64,000 bases of DNA from NCBI GenBank assembly GCA_963691655.1, contig CAVNUY010000028.1:24177-88176 (forward strand), read 5' to 3'. Both the position numbers and the translations under genes were made by a program. Below the pieces are notes generated by a model. The model had not been told where the DNA came from and searched no databases. It was given only the letters and a program-made list of their open reading frames with translations. This stretch comes from Toxonevra muliebris. Its lineage: Eukaryota; Arthropoda; Insecta; Diptera; Pallopteridae. Positions 33,574 to 47,990 of the stretch are shown here, in pieces; position 1 is the stretch's first letter; each line of letters begins with the position of its first letter.

Positions 33574-36500
33574 TGGGAAATGCAGGATTGATCTACTCCT
33601 CAATAGCTATCTACTGATACCCATGTCATATCTGGCACATATGTACAAGTGCTCCATATGACCACCAGTTCCTCCACCCATTTGCACCCAACATGCAAGT
33701 TTTAAAACAGCCGTTACTAGTAGACCGAAATTAATATTAGATATTTGGGAAATGCAGGATTGATCTACTCCTCAATACCTATCCACTGATACCCATGGCA
33801 TGTCTGGCACATATGTACAAGTACTCCATATGACTACCAGTTCCTCCGCCCATTTGCACCCAACATGCAAATTTTCAAACAGCCGTTACTAGTAGACCGA
33901 AATTAATGTTAGATATTTGGGAAATGCAGGATTGATCCACTCCTCAATAGCTATCTACTGATACCCATGTCATGTCTGGCACATATGTACAAGTGCTCCA
34001 TATGACCACCAGTTCTTCCACCTATTTGCACCCAATATGTAAATTTTCAAACAGCCGTTACTAGTAGACCGAAATTAATGTTGAATATTTGGGAAATGCA
34101 GGATTGATCCACTCCTCAATAGCTATCTACTGATACCCATGTCATGTCTGGCACATATGTACAAGTGCTCCATATGGCCACCAGTTCCTCCACCTATTTG
34201 CACCCAACATGCAAATTTTCAAACAGCCGTTACTAGTAGACCGAAATTAATGTTAGATATTTGGGAAATGCAGGATTGATCTACTCCTCAATACCTATCC
34301 ACTGATACCCATGGCATGTCTGGCACATATGTACAAGTACTCCATATGACTACCAGTTCCTCCGCCCATTTGCACCCAACATGCAAATTTTCAAACAGCC
34401 GTTACTAGTAGACCGAAATTAATGTTAGATATTTTGGAAATGCAGGATTGATCTGCTCCTCAATACCTATCTACTGATACCCATGCGATATCTGGCACAT
34501 ACGTAGAAGTGCTCCATATGACCACCAGTTCCTCCACCCATTTGCACCCAACATGCAAATTTTCAAACAGACGTTAGTAGTAGACTGAAATTAATGTTAG
34601 ATATTTTGGAAATGCAGGATTGATCTGCTCCTCAATACCTATCTACTGATACCCATGCGATATCTGGCACATACGTAGAAGTGCTCCATATGACCACCAG
34701 TTCCTCCGCCCATTTGCACCCAACATGCAAATTTTAAAACAGCCGTTACTAGTAGACCGAAATTAATGTTAGATATTTGGGAAATGCAGGATTGATCTAC
34801 TCCTCAATACCTATCCACTGATACCCATGTCATATCTGGCACATATGTAGAAGTGCGCCATATGGCCACCAGTTCCTCCACCCATTTGCACCCAACATGC
34901 AAATTTTCAAACAGACGTTAGTAGTAGACCGAAATTAATGTTAGATATTTTGGAAATGCAGGATTGATCTGCTCCTCAATACCGATCTACTGATACCCAT
35001 GCGATATCTGGCACATACGTAGAAGTGCTCCATATGACCACCAGTTCCTCCGCCCATTTGCACCCAACATGCAAATTTTCAAACAGCCGTTACTAGTAGA
35101 CCGAAATTAATGTTAGATATTTTGGAAATGCAGGATTGATCCACTCCTCAATAGCTATCTACTGATACCCATGTCATGTCTGGCACATATGTAGAAGTGC
35201 TCCATATGGCCACCAGTTCCTCCACCTATTTGCACCCAACATGCAAATTTTCAAACAGCCTTTACTAGTAGACCGAAATTATTGTTAGATATTTGGGAAA
35301 TGCAGGATTGATCTACTCCTCAATACCTATCCACTGATACCCATGTCATATCTGGCACATATGTAGAAGTGCTCCATATGGCCACCAGTTCCTCCACTCA
35401 TTTGCACCCAACATGCAAATTTTCAAACAGACGTTAGTAGTAGACCGAAATTAATGTTAGATATTTTGGAAATGCAGGATTGATCTGCTCCTCAATACCT
35501 ATCTACTGATACCCATGTGATATCTGGCACACACGTAGAAGTGCTCCATATGACCACCAGTTCCTCCGCCCATTTGCACCCAACATGCAAATTTTCAAAC
35601 AGCCGTTACTAGTAGACCGAAATTAATGTTAGAAATTTGGGAAATGCAGGATTGATCCACTCCTCAATAGCTATCTACTGATACCCATGTCATGTCTGGC
35701 ACATATGTACAAGTGCTCCATATGACCAGCAGTTCTTCCACCTATTTGCACCCAACATGCAAATTTTCAAACAGCCGTTACTAGTAGACCGAACTTAATG
35801 TTAGATATTTGGGAAATGCAGGATTGATCTACTCCTCAATAGCTATCTACTGATACCCATGTCATGTCTGGCACATATGTACAAGTGCCAGGATTGATCT
35901 ACTCCTCAATACCTATCCACTGATACCCATGTGATATCTGGCACATATGTAGAAGTGCTCCATATGACCAGCAGTTCTTCCACCTATTTGCACCCAACAT
36001 GCAAATTTTCAAACAGCCGTTACTAGTAGACCGAACTTAATGTTAGATATTTGGGAAATGCAGGATTGATCCACTCCTCAATAGCTATCTACTGATACCC
36101 ATGCCATGTCTGGCACATATGTACAAGTGCTCCATATGGCCACCAGTTCCTCCACTCATTTGCACCCAACATGCAAATTTTCAAACAGACGTTAGTAGTA
36201 GACCGAAATTAATGTTAGAAATTTGGGAAATGCAGGATTGATCCACTCCTCAATAGCTATCTACTGATACCCATGTCATGTCTGGCACATATGTACAAGT
36301 GCTCCATATGACCAGCAGTTCTTCCACCTATTTGCACCCAACATGCAAATTTTCAAACAGCCGTTACTAGTAGACCGAAATTAATGTTAGAAATTTGGGA
36401 AATGCAGGATTGATCCACTCCTCAATAGCTATCTACTGATACCCATGCCATGTCTGGCACATATGTACAAGTGCTCCATATGACCAGCAGTTCTTCCACC

Positions 36501-38735
36501 TATTTGCACCCAACATGCAAATTTTCAAACAGCCGTTACTAGTAGACCGAACTTAATGTTAGATATTTGGGAAATGCAGGATTGATCTACTCCTCAATAG
36601 CTATCTACTGATACCCATGTCATATCTGGCACATATGTAGAAGTGCTCCATATGGCCACCAGTTCCTCCACTCATTTGCACCCAACATGCAAATTTTCAA
36701 ACAGACGTTAGTAAAAGACCGAAATTAATGTTAGATATTTTGGAAATGCAGGATTGATCTGCTCCTCAATACCTATCTACTGATACCCATGTGATATCTG
36801 GCACACACGTAGAAGTGCTCCATATGACCACCAGTTCCTCCGCCCATTTGCACCCAACATGCAAATTTTCAAACAGCCGTTACTAGTAGACCGAAATTAA
36901 TGTTAGAAATTTGGGAAATGCAGGATTGATCCACTCCTCAATAGCTATCTACTGATACCCATGCCATGTCTGGCACATATGTACAAGTGCTCCATATGAC
37001 CAGCAGTTCTTCCACCTATTTGCACCCAACATGCAAATTTTCAAACAGCCGTTACTAGTAGACCGAACTTAATGTTAGATATTTGGGAAATGCAGGATTG
37101 ATCTACTCCTCAATAGCTATCTACTGATACCCATGTCATATCTGGCACATATGTACAAGTGCTCCATATGACCACCAGTTCCTCCACCCATTTGCACCCA
37201 ACATGCAAGTTTTAAAACAGCCGTTACTAGTAGACCGAAATTAATATTAGATATTTGGGAAATGCAGGATTGATCTACTCCTCAATACCTATCCACTGAT
37301 ACCCATGGCATGTCTGGCACATATGTACAAGTACTCCATATGACTACCAGTTCCTCCGCCCATTTGCACCCAACATGCAAATTTTCAAACAGCCGTTACT
37401 AGTAGACCGAAATTAATGTTAGATATTTGGGAAATGCAGGATTGATCCACTCCTCAATAGCTATCTACTGATACCCATGTCATGTCTGGCACATATGTAC
37501 AAGTGCTCCATATGACCACCAGTTCTTCCACCTATTTGCACCCAATATGTAAATTTTCAAACAGCCGTTACTAGTAGACCGAAATTAATGTTGAATATTT
37601 GGGAAATGCAGGATTGATCCACTCCTCAATAGCTATCTACTGATACCCATGTCATGTCTGGCACATATGTACAAGTGCTCCATATGGCCACCAGTTCCTC
37701 CACCTATTTGCACCCAACATGCAAATTTTCAAACAGCCGTTACTAGTAGACCGAAATTAATGTTAGATATTTGGGAAATGCAGGATTGATCTACTCCTCA
37801 ATACCTATCCACTGATACCCATGGCATGTCTGGCACATATGTACAAGTACTCCATATGACTACCAGTTCCTCCGCCCATTTGCACCCAACATGCAAATTT
37901 TCAAACAGCCGTTACTAGTAGACCGAAATTAATGTTAGATATTTTGGAAATGCAGGATTGATCTGCTCCTCAATACCTATCTACTGATACCCATGCGATA
38001 TCTGGCACATACGTAGAAGTGCTCCATATGACCACCAGTTCCTCCACCCATTTGCACCCAACATGCAAATTTTCAAACAGACGTTAGTAGTAGACTGAAA
38101 TTAATGTTAGATATTTTGGAAATGCAGGATTGATCTGCTCCTCAATACCTATCTACTGATACCCATGCGATATCTGGCACATACGTAGAAGTGCTCCATA
38201 TGACCACCAGTTCCTCCGCCCATTTGCACCCAACATGCAAATTTTAAAACAGCCGTTACTAGTAGACCGAAATTAATGTTAGATATTTGGGAAATGCAGG
38301 ATTGATCTACTCCTCAATACCTATCCACTGATACCCATGTCATATCTGGCACATATGTAGAAGTGCGCCATATGGCCACCAGTTCCTCCACCCATTTGCA
38401 CCCAACATGCAAATTTTCAAACAGACGTTAGTAGTAGACCGAAATTAATGTTAGATATTTTGGAAATGCAGGATTGATCTGCTCCTCAATACCGATCTAC
38501 TGATACCCATGCGATATCTGGCACATACGTAGAAGTGCTCCATATGACCACCAGTTCCTCCGCCCATTTGCACCCAACATGCAAATTTTCAAACAGCCGT
38601 TACTAGTAGACCGAAATTAATGTTAGATATTTTGGAAATGCAGGATTGATCCACTCCTCAATAGCTATCTACTGATACCCATGTCATGTCTGGCACATAT
38701 GTAGAAGTGCTCCATATGGCCACCAGTTCCTCCAC
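33101..38735 (+). repeat. Segmental duplication, spacing 3,510 bp (33101-35225 and 36611-38735)
   Basis: Markers shared at +3,510: gtaaaagacc (33201/36711), acatgcaagt with ttaatattag (33691/37201), ttgaatattt (34081/37591), aagtgcgcca (34851/38361) and accgatctac (34981/38491). At the 3' end the second copy resumes at +3,338, exactly one monomer less, matching 35391 to about 35930 with 38729 to about 39270. The spacing is not a multiple of 172 because truncated monomers lie within it. Confidence 0.87.
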
Positions 38736-40174
38736 TCATTTGCACCCAACATGCAAATTTTCAAACAGACGTTAGTAGTAGACCGAAATTAATGTTAGAT
38801 ATTTTGGAAATGCAGGATTGATCTGCTCCTCAATACCTATCTACTGATACCCATGTGATATCTGGCACACACGTAGAAGTGCTCCATATGACCACCAGTT
38901 CCTCCGCCCATTTGCACCCAACATGCAAATTTTCAAACAGCCGTTACTAGTAGACCGAAATTAATGTTAGAAATTTGGGAAATGCAGGATTGATCCACTC
39001 CTCAATAGCTATCTACTGATACCCATGTCATGTCTGGCACATATGTACAAGTGCTCCATATGACCAGCAGTTCTTCCACCTATTTGCACCCAACATGCAA
39101 ATTTTCAAACAGCCGTTACTAGTAGACCGAACTTAATGTTAGATATTTGGGAAATGCAGGATTGATCTACTCCTCAATAGCTATCTACTGATACCCATGT
39201 CATGTCTGGCACATATGTACAAGTGCCAGGATTGATCTACTCCTCAATACCTATCCACTGATACCCATGTGATATCTGGCACATATGTAGAAGTGCTCCA
39301 TATGTCCACCAGTTCCTCCACCCATTTGCACCCAACATGCAAATTTTCAAACAGTCGTTACTAGTAGACAGAAATTAATGTTAGATATTTTGGAAATGCA
39401 GGATTGATCCACTCCTCAATAGCTATCTACTGATACCCATGTCATGTCTGGCGCATATGTACAAGTGCTCCATATGGCCACCAGTTCCTCCACCTATTTG
39501 CACCCAGCATGCAAATTTTCAAACAGCCGTTACTAGTAGACCGAAATTAATGTTAGATATTTGGGAAATGCAGGATTGATCCACTCCTCAATAGCTATCT
39601 ACTGATACCCATGTCATGTCTGGCACATATGTACAAGTGCTCCATATGACCACCAGTTCTTCCACCTATTTGCACCCAATATGTAAATTTTCAAACAGCC
39701 GTTACTAGTAGACCGAAATTAATGTTAGATATTTGGGAAATGCAAGATTGATCTAATCCGCAATACCAATCCACTGATACCTATGTCATATATGGCACAT
39801 ATGTACAAGTGCTCCATATGACCACCAGTTCCTCCACCCATTTGCACCCAACATGCAAGTTTTAAAACAGCCGGTACTAGTAGACCGAAATTAATGTTAG
39901 ATATTTGGGAAATGCAGGATTGATCTACTCCTCAATACCTATCCACTGATACCCATGGCATGTCTGGCACATATGTACAAGTACTCCATATGACTACCAG
40001 TTCCTCCGCCCATTTTCACCCAACATGCAAATTTTGAAACAGCCGTTACTAGTAGACCGAAATTAATGTTAGATATTTGGGAAATGCAGGATTGATCCAC
40101 TCCTCAATAGCTATCCACTGATACCCATTTCATATCTGGCACATATGTAGAAGTGCTCCATATGGCCACCAGTT

Positions 40175-43100
40175 CCTCCACCTATTTGCACCCAACATGC
40201 AAATTTTCAAACAGCCGTTACTAGTAGACCGAACTTAATGTTAGATATTTGGGAAATGCAGGAGTGATCTACTCCTCAATAGCTATCCACTGATACCCAT
40301 GTCATATCTGGCACATATGTAGAAGTGCTCCATATGGCCACCAGTTCCTCCACTAATTTGCACCCAACATGCAAATTTTCAAACAGACGTTAGTAGTAGA
40401 CAGAAATTAATGTTAGATATTTTGGAAATGCAGGATTGATCTGCTCCTCAATACATATCTACTGATACCCATGTCATGTCTGGCACATATGTACAAGTGC
40501 TCCATATGGCCACCAGTTCTTCCACCTATTTGCACCCAATATGCAAATTTTCAAACAGCCGTTACTAGTAGACCGAAATTAATGTTAGATATTTGGGAAA
40601 TGCAGGATTGATCCACTCCTCAATAGCTATCTACTGATACCCGTGTCATGTCTGGCACATATGTACAAGTGCTCCATATGACCACCAGTTCTTCCACCTA
40701 TTTGCACCCAATATAAAAATTTTCAAACAGCCGTTACTAGTAGACCGAAATTAATGTTAGATATTTGGGAAATGCAGGATTGATCTACTCCTCAATACCT
40801 ATGCACTGATACCCATGTCACGTCTGGCACATATGTACAAGTACTCCATATGACTACCAGTTCCTCCGCCCATTTGCACCCAACATGCAAATTTTCAAAC
40901 AGCCGTTACTAGTAGACCGAAATTAATGTTAGATATTTGGGAAATGCAGGATTGATCCACTCCTCAATAGCTGTCTACTGATACCCATGTCATGTCTGGC
41001 ACATATGTAGAAGTGCTCCATATGACCACCAGTTCCTCCACCCATTTGCACCCAACATGCAAATTTTCGAACAGCCGTTACTAGTAGACCGAACTTAATG
41101 TTAGATATTTGGGAAATGCAGGATTGATCTACTCCTCAATAGCTATCCACTGATACCCATGTCATATCTGGCACATATGTAGAAGTGCTCCATATGGCCA
41201 CCAGTTCCTCCACTAATTTGCACCCAACATGCAAATTTTCAAACAGACGTTAGTAGTAGACAGAAATTAATGTTAGATATTTTGGAAATGCAGGATTGAT
41301 CTGCTCCTCAATACATATCTACTGATACCCATGTCATGTCTGGCACATATGTACAAGTGCTCCATATGGCCACCAGTTCTTCCACCTATTTGCACCCAAT
41401 ATGCAAATTTTCAAACAGCCGTTACTAGTAGACCGAAATTAATGTTAGATATTTGGGAAATGCAGGATTGATCTACTCCTCAATACCTATCTACTGATAC
41501 CCATGTGATATCTGGCACATATGTAGAAGTGCTCCATATGACCACCAGTTCCTCCACCCATTTGCACCCAACATGCAAATTTTCAAACAGCCGTTACTAG
41601 TAGACCGAAATTAATGTTAGATATTTGGGAAATGCAGGATTGATCTACTCCTCAATAGCTATCCACTGATACCCATGTCATATCTGGCACATATGTAGAA
41701 GTGCTCCATATGGCCACCAGTTCGTCCACTAATTTGCACCCAACATGCAAATTTTCAAACAGACGTTAGTAGTAGACCGAAATTAATGTTAGATATTTTG
41801 GAAATGCAGGATTGATCTGCTCCTCAATACCTATCTACTGATACCCATGTCATGTCTGGCACATATGTACAAGTGCTCCATATGGCCACCAGTTCCTCCA
41901 CCTATTTGCACCCAACATGCAAATTTTCAAACAGCCGTTACTAGTAGACCGAAATTAATGTTAGATATTTGGGAAATGCAGGATTGATCTACTCCTCAAT
42001 ACCTATCCACTTGATACCCATGTCATGTCTGGCACATATGTACAAGTACTCCATATGACTACCAGTTCCTCCGCCCATTTGCACCCAACATGCAAATTTT
42101 CAAACAGCCGTTACTAGTAGACCGAAATTAATGTTAGATATTTGGGAAATGCAGGATTGATCCACTCCTCAATAGCTATCTACTGATACCCATGTCATGT
42201 CTGGCACATATGTACAAGTGCTCCATATGACCACCAGTTCTTCCACCTATTTGCACCCAATATGTAAATTTTCAAACAGCCGTTACTAGTAGACCGAAAT
42301 TAATGTTAGATATTTGGGAAATGCAGGATTGATCTAATCCGCAATACCAATCCACTGATACCCATGTCATGTCTGGCACATATGTACAAGTGCTCCATAA
42401 GACCACCAGTTCCTCCACCCATTTGCACCCAACATGCAAATTTTAAAACAGCCGTTACTAGTAGACCGAAATTAATGTTAGATATTTGGGGAATGCAGGA
42501 TTGATCTACTCCTCAATACCTATCCACTGATACCCATGTCACGTCTGGCACATATGTACAAGTACTCCATATGACTACCAGCTCCTCCGCCCATTTGCAC
42601 CCAACATGCAAATTTTCAAACAGCCGTTACTAGTAGACCGAAAGTAATGTTAGATATTTGGGAAATGCAGGATTGATCCACTCCTCAATAGCTATCTACT
42701 GATACCCAGGTCATGTCTGGCACATATGTGGAAGTGCTCCATATGGCCACCAGTTCCTCCACTAATTTGCACCCAACATGCAAATTTTCAAACAGCCGTT
42801 ACTAGTAGACCGAAATTATTGTTAGATATTTGGGAAATGCAGGATTGATCTACTCCTCAATACCTATCCACTGATACCCATGTCATATCTGGCACATATG
42901 TAGAAGTGCTCCATATGGCCACCAGTTCCTCCACCCATTTGCACCCAACATGCAAATTTTCGAACAGACGTTAGTAGTAGACCGAAATTAATGTTAGATA
43001 TTTTGGAAATGCAGGATTGATCCACTCCTCAATACCTATCTACTGATACCCATGTGATATCTGGCACATACGTAGAAGTGCTCCATATGACCACCAGTTC

Positions 43101-46100
43101 CTCCGCCCATTTGCACCCAACATGCAAATTTTCAAACAGCCGTTACTAGTAGACCGAAATTAATGTTAGATATTTGGGAAATGCAGGATTGATCCACTCC
43201 TCAATAGCTATCCACTGATACCCATGTCATATCTGGCACATATGTAGAAGTGCTCCATATGGCCACCAGTTCCTCCACCTATTTGCACCCAACATGCAAG
43301 TTTTCAAACAGCCGTTACTAGTAGACCGAACTTAATGTTAGATATTTGGGAAATGCAGGATTGATCTACTCCTCAATAGCTATCCACTGATACCCATGTC
43401 ATATCTGGCACATATGTAGAAGTGCTCCATATGGCCACCAGTTCCTCCACTAATTTGCACCCAACATGCAAATTTTCAAACAGACGTTAGTAGTAGACAG
43501 AAATTAATGTTAGATATTTTGGAAATGCAGGATTGATCTGCTCCTCAATACATATCTACTGATACCCATGTCATGTCTGGCACATATGTACAAGTGCTCC
43601 ATATGGCCACCAGTTCTTCCACCTATTTGCACCCAATATGCAAACTTTCAAACAGCCGTTACTAGTAGACCGAAATTAATGTTAGATATTTGGGAAATGC
43701 AGGATTGATCCACTCCTCAATAGCTATCTACTGATACCCGTGTCATGTCTGGCACATATGTACAAGTGCTCCATATGACCACCAGTTCCTCCACCTATTT
43801 GCACCCAACATGCAAATTTTCAAACAGCCGTTACTAGTAGACCGAACTTAATGTTAGATATTTGGGAAATGCAGGATTGATCTACTCCTCAATAGCTATC
43901 CACTGATACCCATGTCATATCTGGCACATATGTAGAAGTGCTCCATATGGCCACCAGTTCCTCCACTAATTTGCACCCAACATGCAAATTTTCAAACAGA
44001 CGTTAGTAGTAGACAGAAATTAATGTTAGATATTTTGGAAATGCAGGATTGATCTGCTCCTCAATACATATCTACTGATACCCATGTCATGTCTGGCACA
44101 TATGTACAAGTGCTCCATATGGCCACCAGTTCTTCCACCTATTTGCACCCAATATGCAAATTTTCAAACAGCCGTTACTAGTACACCGAAATTAATGTTA
44201 GATATTTGGGAAATGCAGGATTGATCCACTCCTCAATAGCTATCTACTGATACCCGTGTCATGTCTGGCACATATGTACAAGTGCTCCATATGACCACCA
44301 GTTCTTCCACCTATTTGCACCCAATATAAAAATTTTCAAACAGCCGTTACTAGTAGACCGAAATTAATGTTAGATATTTGGGAAATGCAGGATTGATCTA
44401 CTCCTCAATACCTATGCACTGATACCCATGTCACGTCTGGCACATATGTACAAGTACTCCATATGACTACCAGTTCCTCCGCCCATTTGCACCCAACATG
44501 CAAATTTTCAAACAGCCGTTACTAGTAGACCGAAATTAATGTTAGATATTTGGGAAATGCAGGATTGATCCACTCCTCAATAGCTATCTACTGATACCCA
44601 TGTCATGTCTGGCACATATGTAGAAGTGCTCCATATGACCACCAGTTCCTCCACCCATTTGCACCCAACATGCAAATTTTCAAACAGCCGTTACTAGTAG
44701 ACCGAACTTAATGTTAGATATTTGGGAAATGCAGGATTGATCTACTCCTCAATAGCTATCCACTGATACCCATGTCATATCTGGCACATATGTAGAAGTG
44801 CTCCATATGGCCACCAGTTCCTCCACTAATTTGCACCCAACATGCAAATTTTCAAACAGATGTTAGTAGTAGACAGAAATTAATGTTAGATATTTTGGAA
44901 ATGCAGGATTGATCTGCTCCTCAATACATATCTACTGATACCCATGTCATGTCTGGCACATATGTACAAGTGCTCCATATGGCCACCAGTTCTTCCACCT
45001 ATTTGCACCCAATATGCAAATTTTCAAACAGCCGTTACTAGTAGACCGAAATTAATGTTAGATATTTGGGAAATGCAGGATTGATCTACTCCTCAATACC
45101 TATCTACTGATACCCATGTGATATCTGGCACATATGTAGAAGTGCTCCATATGACCACCAGTTCCTCCACCCATTTGCACCCAACATGCAAATTTTCAAA
45201 CAGCCGTTACTAGTAGACCGAAATTAATGTTAGATATTTGGGAAATGCAGGATTGATCTACTCCTCAATAGCTATCCACTGATACCCATGTCATATCTGG
45301 CACATATGTAGAAGTGCTCCATATGGCCACCAGTTCGTCCACTAATTTGCACCCAACATGCAAATTTTCAAACAGACGTTAGTAGTAGACCGAAATTAAT
45401 GTTAGATATTTTGGAAATGCAGGATTGATCTGCTCCTCAATACCTATCTACTGATACCCATGTCATGTCTGGCACATATGTACAAGTGCTCCATATGGCC
45501 ACCAGTTCCTCCACCTATTTGCACCCAACATGCAAATTTTCAAACAGCCGTTACTAGTAGACCGAAATTAATGTTAGATATTTGGGAAATGCAGGATTGA
45601 TCTACTCCTCAATACCTATCCACTTGATACCCATGTCATGTCTGGCACATATGTACAAGTACTCCATATGACTACCAGTTCCTCCGCCCATTTGCACCCA
45701 ACATGCAAATTTTCAAACAGCCGTTACTAGTAGACCGAAATTAATGTTAGATATTTGGGAAATGCAGGATTGATCCACTCCTCAATAGCTATCTACTGAT
45801 ACCCATGTCATGTCTGGCACATATGTACAAGTGCTCCATATGACCACCAGTTCTTCCACCTATTTGCACCCAATATGTAAATTTTCAAACAGCCGTTACT
45901 AGTAGACCGAAATTAATGTTAGATATTTGGGAAATGCAGGATTGATCTAATCCGCAATACCAATCCACTGATACCCATGTCATGTCTGGCACATATGTAC
46001 AAGTGCTCCATAAGACCACCAGTTCCTCCACCCATTTGCACCCAACATGCAAATTTTAAAACAGCCGTTACTAGTAGACCGAAATTAATGTTAGATATTT

Positions 46101-47990
46101 GGGGAATGCAGGATTGATCTACTCCTCAATACCTATCCACTGATACCCATGTCACGTCTGGCACATATGTACAAGTACTCCATATGACTACCAGCTCCTC
46201 CGCCCATTTGCACCCAACATGCAAATTTTCAAACAGCCGTTACTAGTAGACCGAAAGTAATGTTAGATATTTGGGAAATGCAGGATTGATCCACTCCTCA
46301 ATAGCTATCTACTGATACCCAGGTCATGTCTGGCACATATGTGGAAGTGCTCCATATGGCCACCAGTTCCTCCACTAATTTGCACCCAACATGCAAATTT
46401 TCAAACAGCCGTTACTAGTAGACCGAAATTATTGTTAGATATTTGGGAAATGCAGGATTGATCTACTCCTCAATACCTATCCACTGATACCCATGTCATA
46501 TCTGGCACATATGTAGAAGTGCTCCATATGGCCACCAGTTCCTCCACCCATTTGCACCCAACATGCAAATTTTCGAACAGACGTTAGTAGTAGACCGAAA
46601 TTAATGTTAGATATTTTGGAAATGCAGGATTGATCCACTCCTCAATACCTATCTACTGATACCCATGTGATATCTGGCACATACGTAGAAGTGCTCCATA
46701 TGACCACCAGTTCCTCCGCCCATTTGCACCCAACATGCAAATTTTCAAACAGCCGTTACTAGTAGACCGAAATTAATGTTAGATATTTGGGAAATGCAGG
46801 ATTGATCCACTCCTCAATAGCTATCCACTGATACCCATGTCATATCTGGCACATATGTAGAAGTGCTCCATATGGCCACCAGTTCCTCCACCTATTTGCA
46901 CCCAACATGCAAGTTTTCAAACAGCCGTTACTAGTAGACCGAACTTAATGTTAGATATTTGGGAAATGCAGGATTGATCTACTCCTCAATAGCTATCCAC
47001 TGATACCCATGTCATATCTGGCACATATGTAGAAGTGCTCCATATGGCCACCAGTTCCTCCACTAATTTGCACCCAACATGCAAATTTTCAAACAGACGT
47101 TAGTAGTAGACAGAAATTAATGTTAGATATTTTGGAAATGCAGGATTGATCTGCTCCTCAATACATATCTACTGATACCCATGTCATGTCTGGCACATAT
47201 GTACAAGTGCTCCATATGGCCACCAGTTCTTCCACCTATTTGCACCCAATATGCAAACTTTCAAACAGCCGTTACTAGTAGACCGAAATTAATGTTAGAT
47301 ATTTGGGAAATGCAGGATTGATCCACTCCTCAATAGCTATCTACTGATACCCGTGTCATGTCTGGCACATATGTACAAGTGCTCCATATGACCACCAGTT
47401 CCTCCACCTATTTGCACCCAACATGCAAATTTTCAAACAGCCGTTACTAGTAGACCGAACTTAATGTTAGATATTTGGGAAATGCAGGATTGATCTACTC
47501 CTCAATAGCTATCCACTGATACCCATGTCATATCTGGCACATATGTAGAAGTGCTCCATATGGCCACCAGTTCCTCCACTAATTTGCACCCAACATGCAA
47601 ATTTTCAAACAGACGTTAGTAGTAGACAGAAATTAATGTTAGATATTTTGGAAATGCAGGATTGATCTGCTCCTCAATACATATCTACTGATACCCATGT
47701 CATGTCTGGCACATATGTACAAGTGCTCCATATGGCCACCAGTTCTTCCACCTATTTGCACCCAATATGCAAACTTTCAAACAGCCGTTACTAGTAGACC
47801 GAAATTAATGTTAGATATTTGGGAAATGCAGGATTGATCCACTCCTCAATAGCTATCTACTGATACCCGTGTCATGTCTGGCACATATGTACAAGTGCTC
47901 CATATGACCACCAGTTTTTCCACCTATTTGCACCCAATATAAAAATTTTCAAACAGCCGTTACTAGTAGACCGAAATTAATGTTAGATAT
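40175..47990 (+). repeat. Higher-order repeat of 21 monomers (3,613 bp), two copies plus a partial third
   Basis: Copy 1 is about 40175-43787, copy 2 about 43788-47400 and a partial copy 3 about 47401-47990. Markers recur at +3,613: atataaaaat at 40711, 44324 and 47937; ttcgtccact at 41721 and 45334; gatacccagg at 42701 and 46314; caaactttca at 43641 and 47254. 3,613 = 21 x 172 + 1, the extra base being in the ccacttgatac monomer. Copy-specific single-base changes exist (ctgtctactg near 40972, cgaacag near 41068). Confidence 0.88.
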
